Origin: Pseudoalteromonas ostreae
Lineage (GTDB): Bacteria; Pseudomonadota; Gammaproteobacteria; Enterobacterales; Alteromonadaceae
Reading direction: 5' to 3'
Assembly: GCF_018069805.1 (NCBI RefSeq)
Contig: NZ_JAGPYN010000002.1
Location: 62,001 to 126,000 of the forward strand
DNA: 64,000 bases
In this document: piece after piece, positions 9,112-17,446 of the stretch
Position numbering within the stretch: position 1 is the stretch's first letter
How the letters are laid out: each line of letters begins with the position of its first letter
Notes under the pieces: model-generated
What the model was told of the DNA's origin: nothing
The model's input: only the letters and a program-made list of their open reading frames with translations
Databases searched by the model: none
Position numbers and translations under genes: made by a program

Positions 9112-9627
9112 ATGCGCTTACTTAAAAGCACCGTTCATCCCAGTGTGAGTGCCAGCGAACCACGTCAATTTACTCGCCTAACGAGCCGTGCTATTGCCTT
9201 AAAAGGCAGTAATATTTTACTAATGTTCACTGCCCGCTATGAGGACTTTAGCTTGCCTGGCGGCGGCGTCGATAAAGGTGAAAGCATACAGCAAGGATTA
9301 ATCCGCGAGCTACAAGAAGAAACTGGCGCGCAAAACATCAAAATACTGCGTGAATTTGGGCTTTATGAAGAATACCGCCCTTGGTATAAAGACGATTTTG
9401 CAGTGATCCATATAAAGTCTTATTGCTATTTTTGTAGTCTTGATACGCAATTAGGGCAAGCCCAACTAGAGCATTATGAGCAACAAAATGGCATGATCGC
9501 TAAATGGGTTAACATTCATGATGCTATTACTCATAATGAGCGAACGCTGGCAACCAGTGATAAACAAGGCCTATCAATCCTGCGCGAAACCTATTTACTA
9601 AAAGAGATTGCCAAACAACTTAAGTGA
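9112..9627 (+). CDS. NUDIX hydrolase
   Basis: A 171-residue protein with a clear Nudix box at about residues 45-67: GGGVDKGES followed by RELQEETGA, i.e. G-x5-E-x7-REUxEE. It hydrolyses a nucleoside diphosphate linked to some moiety; the substrate is not predictable from sequence. An AAGGAA ribosome site precedes the ATG. It is divergent from the regulator cluster and convergent with the YgjV-like gene. Confidence 0.88.
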   Translation: MRLLKSTVHPSVSASEPRQFTRLTSRAIALKGSNILLMFTARYEDFSLPGGGVDKGESIQQGLIRELQEETGAQNIKILREFGLYEEYRPWYKDDFAVIHIKSYCYFCSLDTQLGQAQLEHYEQQNGMIAKWVNIHDAITHNERTLATSDKQGLSILRETYLLKEIAKQLK

Positions 9628-9638
9628 GTGCCGCACTC

Positions 9639-9671
9639 TAAAGAAGCTAATCTACCGCTTTAGCTTCTTTA
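9639..9671. terminator. 12-bp perfect hairpin between convergent genes
   Basis: TAAAGAAGCTAA and its exact complement are separated by 9 nt. The hairpin lies just after the NUDIX stop and overlaps the last codons of the convergent YgjV-like gene. It lacks a long T tract on either strand, so a bidirectional terminator is probable rather than certain. Confidence 0.5.
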
Positions 9672-10153
9672 GGCCAACAATAAAAGCGCCATAACCCAAC
9701 TAAATTACTGAGCAAAAACAAGCATTCCATCAACACTGCCATCGGTGAGCCCACCAGTATGTTATGGCTTATCCACAATGCAGTGCCGAATACCATAAAT
9801 AGTCGCAACAACACATCTCGCGATTGGAAAGAAGCAAACGTCTGTATTAATGTTGCAAGTAATGCCAAACCACTTAACCAATCCTGCCAACTCAATATAA
9901 CAGCCACAGTGCTTAACAACATAAACCCCAGCATTGCCCACTGACTACGATTAAAAATACAATAAAAATAACGAACTGCGGCAATTAACATTAATAAACC
10001 TGCACTTATTTTATCCAACAAAAAAAAGTGCGCTGCAGTCAATAACACAGAGCTGAATAAACACAGCAATATTAATTTCCGAGATTTAAATTGAAATGAT
10101 GCTAAATCTAAAAAAGTAGCGATAACGACTAAACATTGTGAAACTAAAAACAT
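9647..10153 (-). CDS. YgjV-family inner membrane protein
   Basis: A 168-residue, very hydrophobic protein with about five or six predicted transmembrane helices (around residues 2-17, 26-46, 50-65, 72-103 and 115-160). Overall pattern and length resemble the Imp-YgjV family (E. coli YgjV), whose function is unknown. The 3' end overlaps a hairpin shared with the NUDIX gene. It lies 50 nt beyond the stop-side of the Crp-like regulator on the same strand, so cotranscription from upstream is possible. Confidence 0.75.
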   Translation of the reverse strand: MFLVSQCLVVIATFLDLASFQFKSRKLILLCLFSSVLLTAAHFFLLDKISAGLLMLIAAVRYFYCIFNRSQWAMLGFMLLSTVAVILSWQDWLSGLALLATLIQTFASFQSRDVLLRLFMVFGTALWISHNILVGSPMAVLMECLFLLSNLVGLWRFYCWPKEAKAVD

Positions 10154-10203
10154 ACTGACTCCTGAAAAAACAGCAGTCTAATTTAATTTAGCCTTACAGC
10201 GCC

Positions 10204-10770
10204 TTAACTTAAGTTAAGGCGCTGGCGAATTCGAGATAAAGAAATCGCAGAGATGCCAATATACATCGCCACTTCGGTTAACGTTAATTGTGCCAGCCAA
10301 TGTGATTTTTTCGCCAATAAATAACGATAGCGTTGCTCTGGAGTATTAAGCAATAAAAAAGCTTCTTTGGCTTCTTTAAATACTAATTGCTGGGCTACTA
10401 ACTGTTGCTTTAGTGGTTGCCAATCAGGTTGATCTAACGCAGCGAGAGGCACTGCAATTAACTGCGCGGTCTTAACCACTTGTATCTGATAAAGCGCTTG
10501 AGAATCTGTAAGCCAGTTACCATATAAAAGCGCTAATTCATCTTGAAAATAAAACTCTTTGCATTTTTGCCCGCCCTCTGCTGAAATGTGTAATGCAGCC
10601 AGTACCCCTTCTAATATTAAATAGCCATATTGCTGCTTTTCGCCCTGCTGTAACAGCACCTCACCGCGAGAAAATGTTTTCACCGCAAATTGCGGCTGAC
10701 ATTTAACAAGCAAATCATTAGCCAATGCATGATAACTATCACCTAACGGTAACATCGCTAAATTATGCAT
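10204..10770 (-). CDS. Crp/Fnr-family transcriptional regulator
   Basis: A 188-residue protein with an N-terminal cyclic-nucleotide-binding-like barrel (about residues 15-120; RGEVLLQQGEKQQYGYLILEG) and a short C-terminal HTH (LTLTEVAMYIGISAISLSRI). It lacks an Fnr-type N-terminal cysteine cluster. The start overlaps the end of the upstream nitronate monooxygenase gene by 8 nt, suggesting one transcript. The effector is unknown; the barrel is divergent from the cAMP-binding consensus. Confidence 0.8.
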   Translation of the reverse strand: MHNLAMLPLGDSYHALANDLLVKCQPQFAVKTFSRGEVLLQQGEKQQYGYLILEGVLAALHISAEGGQKCKEFYFQDELALLYGNWLTDSQALYQIQVVKTAQLIAVPLAALDQPDWQPLKQQLVAQQLVFKEAKEAFLLLNTPEQRYRYLLAKKSHWLAQLTLTEVAMYIGISAISLSRIRQRLNLS

Positions 10771-11800
10771 TGGCTGGCGCTAACAGTTCAGTGATTTCTG
10801 CAGCGCTTAAAGCATCTCTAATAATGTATTTTTGCCCGCACCATAACGGCGAAAAATCACTTTTGCCTTGTGCTTCGGATTTAGCTCGCAATGCACTTAG
10901 CGCAAGACTAGCAAACGGAAATGCAGGGGCTTGCTGTGGCATAGTGCCAAGCTCGCGCATAACACGGTTTTCAATCCCTCTGGCAGCACGCCCAGAAAAA
11001 ACCGTAGTTAAAGCCGTTTTATCAGTTCCCTGTTGTAAAATAACCTCTCGATGTAGCGCTGAAGTAGTTGCCTCTTGGCACAACAAATACGCACTTCCTA
11101 CTTGCACCAACTCAGCGCCTAGCGCATACATCTGCATTACATCTTCTGTGGTTGCAATACCACCTGCTGCAATGATGGGTACATTTAGTTCAGCCACGCA
11201 TTGCTCGACCAATACCGCGCTAGGCTGCTGTAAACTTAAGTCCATTGATAAAAAGTGCCCTCTATGACCACCCGCTTCTAAACCTTGTGCTATAACAGCA
11301 TCGACCCCATTAGCTTCTAGCCACTTAGCTTCATCAACAGTGGTCGCCGTAGAAATCACTTTGCCACCCCAGCTTTTAATTTGTTGCACAATTGCCGCCG
11401 CTGGTAAGCCAAAATGAAAACTGACTACTGGGGGTTTAAAAGGCGCTATCAGCGCGACTGTATCTGCATCAATTGGCTGACGGGAAGCCGCCATCCCTAA
11501 CGTTGTGTCATCAATATCCAGTTCTGTAAAATAAGGCGACAGTAATTGGTGCCACTGTTGCTTTTGCAACTGTGTATAGCTGGCAGGCGTATGGCAAAAG
11601 AAGTTGAGGTTGTAGGGTTTATCAGTTGCTTGAGTCAAACAGCTGAGCTCACTCAATAATTGCTCTTTAGAGAGCATCGCACAGGGTAATGAACCTAAGC
11701 CACCGGCGTTACTCACCGCAGCCGCTAAACGAAAATCTTGCACACCCGCCATTGGCGCCTGAATGAGGGGTCGTTGAGTATTAAATAAAGATAACGCCAT
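10763..11800 (-). CDS. nitronate monooxygenase (NMO/2-nitropropane dioxygenase family)
   Basis: An FMN-dependent TIM-barrel enzyme of about 345 residues that oxidises alkyl nitronates. Visible features are APMAGVQDFRLAAAVSNAGG at the N-terminus, AQGLEAGGHRGHF with the catalytic-region His, and PIIAAGGIATTEDV for phosphate binding. The reading frame also has a GTG at 11803, but AAGGAG lies 6 nt before the ATG at 11800, so the ATG is chosen. It overlaps the downstream Crp-like regulator. It may act in nitro-compound detoxification, but family members are often annotated without known substrates. Confidence 0.87.
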   Translation of the reverse strand: MALSLFNTQRPLIQAPMAGVQDFRLAAAVSNAGGLGSLPCAMLSKEQLLSELSCLTQATDKPYNLNFFCHTPASYTQLQKQQWHQLLSPYFTELDIDDTTLGMAASRQPIDADTVALIAPFKPPVVSFHFGLPAAAIVQQIKSWGGKVISTATTVDEAKWLEANGVDAVIAQGLEAGGHRGHFLSMDLSLQQPSAVLVEQCVAELNVPIIAAGGIATTEDVMQMYALGAELVQVGSAYLLCQEATTSALHREVILQQGTDKTALTTVFSGRAARGIENRVMRELGTMPQQAPAFPFASLALSALRAKSEAQGKSDFSPLWCGQKYIIRDALSAAEITELLAPANA

Positions 11801-11990
11801 CACTTTCTCCTTGTAACTTTTTCAGCCACCAGAACTTTTTACCGATACAAAAATAATAGCTGAGTAAAAATAATAATGAAAAAATTAAAAGCTGTTTTAT
11901 AGCAACAACTTAAAATAATTAAATAGTTTAGCGCAGAGTTGGTGTTAGCTTTGCACTTCTTTACTCAATATTATTTGTAAGGAGATGAAA

Positions 11991-13367
11991 ATGACTAACA
12001 CAGTATCGACAATTAATCCTGCCACTGAACAAACTATTGCAGACTATACCTTGCTTGACTTAGCACAAGCAAAAAATGAAATAGATAAAAGTCATGATGC
12101 CTTTTTACAATGGCGCCATACTTCGCTAACTGAACGAGCCAAACACCTAAACAAATTAGCGCATGTATTTGAGCAACAAAAACAGTCACTCGCAACGCTG
12201 ATGACCCAAGAAATGGGTAAACTATACGAGCAAGGGTTACAAGAGGTGGAGCTTTGCGCAGCTATATGTCGCTACAGCGCCGAACATGGCCAAACAGTAT
12301 TAGCGGATGAAGAACGCCCGATGCAAAATGGCCGCGCTATCATTAGCTATCAACCAACCGGTGTATTACTGGGTATTCAACCGTGGAATTTCCCACTTTA
12401 TCAGGTAATTCGTTATGCGGTGACGAACATTATGGCGGGCAATACCGCAGTACTAAAACATGCTGGTAACGTGTTTGGTATGGCTGAAAAAATCGAAGAA
12501 ATGTTCACTGATGCAGGTTTCCCTAGTTATGTATTTAAAAACCTACTAATTGATGGCAAAACAGCCAGTGAGCTTATCAGTCACTCTGCAATTCGTGGGG
12601 TTACATTTACCGGCAGTGATGGCACGGGTAAAAAAGTGGCCGAAGAAGCTGGCAAACACGTTAAAAAGACTGTGCTAGAACTTGGCAGTAACGACGCTTA
12701 CTTGGTACTTGATGATGCAGATTTAGAGTTGGCAATTAAAACCTGTGTCCAAGGGCGTATGATCAATAACGGGCAAACCTGCGTATCAGCAAAACGTTTT
12801 GTGGTAGTTGACTCATTATATGATGAATTTAAAGCAGGCATTGTTGAGCAGTTCAAAGCGATGAAGCTTGGTGACCCTATGGACGAAAACACCGATCTTG
12901 GCCCAATGGCACGCGAGGATTTAAGAGACAAAATTCATAAACAAGTAATGCAATCAGTTGAAGCTGGTGCGTCAATTGTGACTGGTGGCGAAATACCTAA
13001 GCAAACGGGTTATTTCTATCCAGCCACTTTACTCGAAAACTTATCACCAGATATGCCTGCTTATGATGATGAATTATTTGGCCCAGTCGCTTCTCTTATC
13101 AAAGCCAAAGATAACGAAGATGCCATGCGTATCGCTAATGACTCACGTTATGGCTTAGGTGGCGGTATTTTTTCTAAAAATGAAAAGAAAGCCATTGAGC
13201 TTGCTAACAAGCATTTTGATACTGGTATGGTTAACATAAATGGTTATGGGCTGGCTCAACCAAACTTACCATTTGGTGGTGTTAAAGACAGTGGTTATGG
13301 TCGTGAGCATGGCGGTTTTGGTATGAGAGAGTTTGTTAATATCAAAACCATTATGATCAATAGCTAA
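11991..13367 (+). CDS. NAD(P)-dependent aldehyde dehydrogenase (succinate-semialdehyde type)
   Basis: A 458-residue ALDH. The Rossmann-domain GFTGSDGTGKK region, the catalytic Glu in VLELGSNDAYLVL and the nucleophile Cys in NNGQTCVSAKRF are present. The start INPATEQTI and the length fit the YneI/succinate-semialdehyde dehydrogenase clade. An in-frame ATG at 11985 lies inside the ribosome site AAGGAG; the ATG at 11991 has the correct 6-nt spacing and is chosen. It is monocistronic and followed by a strong terminator. The true substrate could be another aldehyde. Confidence 0.88.
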   Translation: MTNTVSTINPATEQTIADYTLLDLAQAKNEIDKSHDAFLQWRHTSLTERAKHLNKLAHVFEQQKQSLATLMTQEMGKLYEQGLQEVELCAAICRYSAEHGQTVLADEERPMQNGRAIISYQPTGVLLGIQPWNFPLYQVIRYAVTNIMAGNTAVLKHAGNVFGMAEKIEEMFTDAGFPSYVFKNLLIDGKTASELISHSAIRGVTFTGSDGTGKKVAEEAGKHVKKTVLELGSNDAYLVLDDADLELAIKTCVQGRMINNGQTCVSAKRFVVVDSLYDEFKAGIVEQFKAMKLGDPMDENTDLGPMAREDLRDKIHKQVMQSVEAGASIVTGGEIPKQTGYFYPATLLENLSPDMPAYDDELFGPVASLIKAKDNEDAMRIANDSRYGLGGGIFSKNEKKAIELANKHFDTGMVNINGYGLAQPNLPFGGVKDSGYGREHGGFGMREFVNIKTIMINS

Positions 13368-13390
13368 TAACTCTCAATAAAAAATACTCT

Positions 13391-13416
13391 AAAGGGCCTT
13401 AATTGGCCCTTTTTTT
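13391..13416 (+). terminator. intrinsic terminator of the aldehyde dehydrogenase gene
   Basis: AAAGGGCC, a TTAATT loop, then GGCCCTTT followed by TTTT, about 24 nt after the stop codon. The stem is perfect over 8 bp and GC-rich, with a U tract on the + strand. Confidence 0.9.
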
Positions 13417-13447
13417 ATGACTAAATAAATTAAGTGTACAATAACTG

Positions 13448-14539
13448 TTATTCACTATATTTTACTTCATCATTAAAGGTAAGCACTTCTCGGCTAGAAG
13501 TATTCTGCATTTGCAATTCATTAACCGCCTTTTGAATATCCATGTCATCATCTAGTTGCTGATTGCTGTTACTAGGTTTGTGCACTAACTCGGTTAAAAG
13601 AGCAAAATGATCCGAGCCATATTTCTCTAACCGTTTAATGCGTTTAACAGTAAAGCCATGGCTATGGAATAAATGATCGAGCGGCCAGCGCATAAATAAA
13701 TACCCAGCATGAAAGGTATTAAAAAAACCTCGGCCTTTGCGTGGATCTAAAAAGTCACTGATTTCCATAAATAAACGGGTACTTCTTGACCAAGCAACGT
13801 CATTTAAATCGCCGGCAACAATTGTTGGACGTTTGTTGTTCTTTAAAGCCTTAGCAAGCAAAATAAGTTCGGTATCTCGTGGCCTAGAGGTATCTTCTTC
13901 AGTAGGACTTGGAGGAGCAGGATGAATAAAATGACCTTGTACTTCAAGACCTTCTGTATTTTCAAATAGAACGTGAATTGAGGGAATATCGTTTTCTACA
14001 AGCTCACATACTTGTTGTTTTTTTATCTTATATTTACTGTATAAATGCATGCCGTAGCGATTATCTTTCGGGCAAAATATTTTGTATGGATAATCTTCTT
14101 CAATGGCTGCAAGTTGCTGTTGCCATTTAGTATCTGACTCAAGCGTAATAAGTAAATCTGGCTGGTGTTCATGGACTAAATCTATTAAGTCTTGGTAGCG
14201 AGTGTTCGACATCAACACATTAGCCGACATAATACGAATACTATGCCCACTGCCTGCGGGACTTTGCGCCACTTCTTTTTTAGCAAGCCAAGTATAAGGA
14301 TATATCCATTTACCTTGAATAAGCAAAATTACAGTTGCCATGATTAGCGACGATACAACCAAAGGCGATAGTCCACTTAATGCAAAATAAACACCTAAAA
14401 GCAACCCAGCCAATGCAAGATAAAAAACCTGTAAACGAACAAAGTCGCAACTACGAATTAAATAATGCTGGCTGAAAGACATAGGTAAAAGTGTCACAAC
14501 TAATAACACACTTAATATACTTACCAGCACAATTAGCAT
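13448..14539 (-). CDS. endonuclease/exonuclease/phosphatase-family membrane protein
   Basis: A 363-residue protein with about three N-terminal hydrophobic helices (roughly residues 2-22, 34-55 and 59-77), then an EEP-fold domain from about residue 100. Motifs include IRIMSANVLMSN, ITLESDTKWQ with the metal Glu, IVAGDLNDVAWS and the terminal LEKYGSDHFAL with catalytic Asp-His. The domain probably faces the periplasm. EEP enzymes cleave phosphodiesters in nucleic acids or lipids; the substrate here is unknown. Two small secreted-protein genes lie upstream on the same strand, 14 nt away. Confidence 0.85.
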   Translation of the reverse strand: MLIVLVSILSVLLVVTLLPMSFSQHYLIRSCDFVRLQVFYLALAGLLLGVYFALSGLSPLVVSSLIMATVILLIQGKWIYPYTWLAKKEVAQSPAGSGHSIRIMSANVLMSNTRYQDLIDLVHEHQPDLLITLESDTKWQQQLAAIEEDYPYKIFCPKDNRYGMHLYSKYKIKKQQVCELVENDIPSIHVLFENTEGLEVQGHFIHPAPPSPTEEDTSRPRDTELILLAKALKNNKRPTIVAGDLNDVAWSRSTRLFMEISDFLDPRKGRGFFNTFHAGYLFMRWPLDHLFHSHGFTVKRIKRLEKYGSDHFALLTELVHKPSNSNQQLDDDMDIQKAVNELQMQNTSSREVLTFNDEVKYSE

Positions 14540-14553
14540 TCAATAATCCTTTA

Positions 14554-14886
14554 TTAATAACGACTTAAAATTGACAAAATTTCGCGAGTATCATGCACCA
14601 TATGAATGATGGTATCGTCTATTTCAATCGTAATACGACCATCACGGTCTATCGGTTTTACTACTCGACCATGGCGATAGATATCGTAATCTAATCTGTC
14701 ACCTTTGTGGTACTTTTTTTGCCAACCAGGAGGCAATTGACCACCATTATCAACTTTTTTTTGTAATCCTGGCGGTAAACTCCCTTTACCTTTATTTTTG
14801 TCTTTGTCATGGTTATCATTTTTTGCAAAAGCTGCGCCGCTGCACAGTACTAAGCCAAGCAAAGCAGTAGATAGAAGTGCTTTCAT
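14554..14886 (-). CDS. small secreted PPG-motif protein (RcnB/CigR-like), copy 2
   Basis: A 110-residue protein with a cleavable signal peptide (about 1-21, ending GAAFAK), a Lys/Asp-rich linker, two Pro-Pro-Gly motifs (SLPPGLQKK and QLPPGWQKK), then GDRLDYDIYRHGRV and a conserved tail VHDTREILSI. The tail resembles periplasmic RcnB/CigR-type proteins. It is a tandem paralogue of the next gene upstream. The periplasmic location is predicted; the function is unknown. Confidence 0.7.
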   Translation of the reverse strand: MKALLSTALLGLVLCSGAAFAKNDNHDKDKNKGKGSLPPGLQKKVDNGGQLPPGWQKKYHKGDRLDYDIYRHGRVVKPIDRDGRITIEIDDTIIHMVHDTREILSILSRY

Positions 14887-14987
14887 ATTTTACTCCCTAT
14901 TTAGTTCATTTAAAGAATAGCAATAATTCATGAACTCGTTATGAAGTAAATTAAATAACCGACATCAAGTTGTGACTTGGTAAAAAT

Positions 14988-15395
14988 TTAGTGACGAGTA
15001 ACAATAGAGAGAATCTCTCGAGTGTCATGCACTAAATGAATTAGCTGATCATCAACTTCCAATAAAATTATCCCCTTACGGTCATGACTCTCAACAACTC
15101 GACCACGGCGGTAAATATCTCTATCAAGGCGATCGCCGCGATGATATTTTTTATACCAACCCGGCGGTAAGCCATGCCCGTAGCCTACTTTCTTGTATAA
15201 ACCCGGCGGCAACTTTTTATAATCTGCTGACTTATGGTGTTTTTTATAATATTTTTTATGGTACTTTTTATGCTCATGATGATGCTCATGGCGATGTTCA
15301 TAACGATCATGTTCGCGCTCGTGCTTAGCATTTGCTGCAAACGGTAATAGGCTCAAACCAAGTACAGCCAAAGACAGGGGGATTAATTTATTCAT
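14988..15395 (-). CDS. small secreted His-rich PPG-motif protein, copy 1
   Basis: A 135-residue paralogue of the neighbouring gene. It has a signal peptide (about 1-23), then a strongly His/Lys-rich region (about residues 25-55) with many HH and HKK pairs, then the same two PPG motifs, the GDRLDRDIYRRGRVVE segment and the LVHDTREILSIV tail. The His-rich insert, absent from the other copy, could bind a transition metal. A TAGGAAGTAG ribosome site precedes the ATG. A periplasmic metal role is inferred only from composition. Confidence 0.7.
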   Translation of the reverse strand: MNKLIPLSLAVLGLSLLPFAANAKHEREHDRYEHRHEHHHEHKKYHKKYYKKHHKSADYKKLPPGLYKKVGYGHGLPPGWYKKYHRGDRLDRDIYRRGRVVESHDRKGIILLEVDDQLIHLVHDTREILSIVTRH

Positions 15396-15799
15396 AGCTA
15401 CTTCCTAGCATAATCTGTGTGGATAACTAAAGCCTAACAAGTCAGCCTGAATGAAAGATGAAAGGAATTGTAAACTTTGTAAAGGTAGTGAGTGCTTACA
15501 GTTTTGTGTTTTAACAAACATTTAGTTAGCTATATTAAAGAGAATAAATAAAATGCTGTAAAACAATAAATAATAAAAACTGGCTGACAGCTCACAACAT
15601 ATTCGTATATTATTAACTCACTTACCTTATTAGAGTTTGCGCATTAATGAATAACTAACACCTGTTGAAATTCGTTTTATTTTTTGAATTTACAGGGTTA
15701 GTGGGCGCAAAATTCGTCATATCTATCGTGATCGACTTACCGATATCTAGTTAATTTTAACTGCTTTGCGCGCCATGCCCTGCTGACTCCAGAGGCATT
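15396..15799. other. intergenic region, 404 bp
   Basis: An AT-rich divergent region between the His-rich protein and the ABC-F gene. I see no open frame of interest, no strong terminator and no clear repeat. It presumably holds the two promoters. Confidence 0.5.
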
Positions 15800-17380
15800 A
15801 TGCAGTCATTACACATCCACAATTTAAGCTATCAACACCCTGATGGCCAATTACAATTTAAAAATCTCAACTTTTCAGTGAGCGAAAAGCTAACTGCCAT
15901 TATTGGTGCTAATGGCAGTGGTAAATCAATATTGTTGAGTATATTGGCAAACCAACAACAACCTAGTTCGGGACATGTTGAATTTAGTGGTACTCGCGTG
16001 CTTATCTCACAGCAACAATTAAGTGAGCAGCACCTTCAAACATCGTCATCCACGATTGCACAACTATTAGGAGTTGATAAAAAGTTAGCCGCCCTTAATC
16101 GTATTGAACAAGGAAGCTGCCATGAGGCTGACTTTAACCTAATCAATGATGATTGGTTATGCGAGCAATATTACAAACAACAACTTTTAGCCCTTGCTAT
16201 TGATACCTCATTAAACCAGCCAATTAAGCATTTAAGCGGCGGTCAACAGCGGCGTTTAATGCTATTTTGCGCGTTGCAAACAAAGCCTGATTTACTGATT
16301 TTAGATGAGCCAAGTAACCATTTAGACCAATCAGCAAAGCAATGGCTAATTAACCAATTACATGCGTTTAAAGGGCAAGTAATTGTAGTAAGTCATGACC
16401 GCCAATTACTTAATCAATGCGATGCTATTATTGAGCTCAGCAGTCAAGGTGTTCATTATGAAACGGGGAATTATGAGCATTTTAATGAGCAAAAAACACG
16501 ACAACAAACTGCGCTTACAAAACAAATTAATAATCTTGACAAGGAGCGACAAAAACACCTTCAGCAAACCCAGCTTAATCGTGAAAAAGCCCAACAAAGA
16601 GCAGCACAAGGTAATAAAAAACGTAACACCACCAGCCAACCAAAAGTGATGTTAGACTTTAAGAAAAACAGTGCCCAAGCAAGTAAAGGCGCTTCTGAGC
16701 GGCTAGCCTCAGCCAAACGCGAAGCCCTAACCGAAAAACGCCAAACACTTCAACAGCAGTTACCAAATAGTAAAGCTAAAACAGTAAAGTTTACGCAACC
16801 GACTAGCAATAAACGCCTACTATTTATTGAAAAACTTACTTTGCCATTTTCAAGCGCTAATAAAGCGATCACCCTGCAAATTTTTAGTGGTGATAAGTTA
16901 CACCTAAAAGGAGCCAATGGCAGCGGTAAATCAACATTACTCAGGATGATTAATGACTCGGTAAATTCACCAGTATCAACAGCGCTTCAATTAAATAGTA
17001 AAGTGCTTTATATCGATCAACACAGCTCTTTTTTAGGAGCAACAGACACTTTATGCAATGCATTAGAAAAACACTGTCAGCTAAAACAACAAACAGTACG
17101 CCATTTGCTTGCGAATATTGGCTTTAAGGGAGAGAATATTTATCGGCTAATTAGCCAATTAAGCGGCGGCGAGAAAATGCAACTAGCCATGCTTATCGCC
17201 GCGCAAAATGCCGCAGACTATTTACTGTTACTCGATGAACCCGATAACCACTTAGACTTGGCAAACAAACAACATCTTGCGCAAAATTTGGCTGACTTTA
17301 CTGGCAGCTTTATTTTAGTCAGCCACGATGAAGCGTTTATCAAGCAAAGCCAGATTACTGATACATTCATCTTATCGTAA
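15800..17380 (+). CDS. ABC-F family ATPase
   Basis: A 526-residue soluble protein with two ABC ATPase domains and no membrane segment. Domain 1 shows Walker A GANGSGKS, signature LSGGQQRR and Walker B LLILDEPSNHLD. Domain 2 has GANGSGKSTLL, LSGGEKMQ and LLLLDEPDNHLD. A charged linker rich in Gln/Lys (about 225-330) joins them. ABC-F proteins act on ribosomes in translation control or antibiotic protection. Sequence alone does not say which subgroup; it is shorter than Uup and YheS. Confidence 0.9.
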   Translation: MQSLHIHNLSYQHPDGQLQFKNLNFSVSEKLTAIIGANGSGKSILLSILANQQQPSSGHVEFSGTRVLISQQQLSEQHLQTSSSTIAQLLGVDKKLAALNRIEQGSCHEADFNLINDDWLCEQYYKQQLLALAIDTSLNQPIKHLSGGQQRRLMLFCALQTKPDLLILDEPSNHLDQSAKQWLINQLHAFKGQVIVVSHDRQLLNQCDAIIELSSQGVHYETGNYEHFNEQKTRQQTALTKQINNLDKERQKHLQQTQLNREKAQQRAAQGNKKRNTTSQPKVMLDFKKNSAQASKGASERLASAKREALTEKRQTLQQQLPNSKAKTVKFTQPTSNKRLLFIEKLTLPFSSANKAITLQIFSGDKLHLKGANGSGKSTLLRMINDSVNSPVSTALQLNSKVLYIDQHSSFLGATDTLCNALEKHCQLKQQTVRHLLANIGFKGENIYRLISQLSGGEKMQLAMLIAAQNAADYLLLLDEPDNHLDLANKQHLAQNLADFTGSFILVSHDEAFIKQSQITDTFILS

Positions 17381-17446
17381 TTGCTAGTTACTACTTAAGT
17401 TGTTATTTTAGCTTTGAATTAGCAACTAAAACCTTTAAGGAAAACA

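Noticed and set aside
16395-16649. Short frames on both strands inside the ABC-F gene
   Set aside because: They overlap the linker of a well-supported ABC-F protein in other frames.
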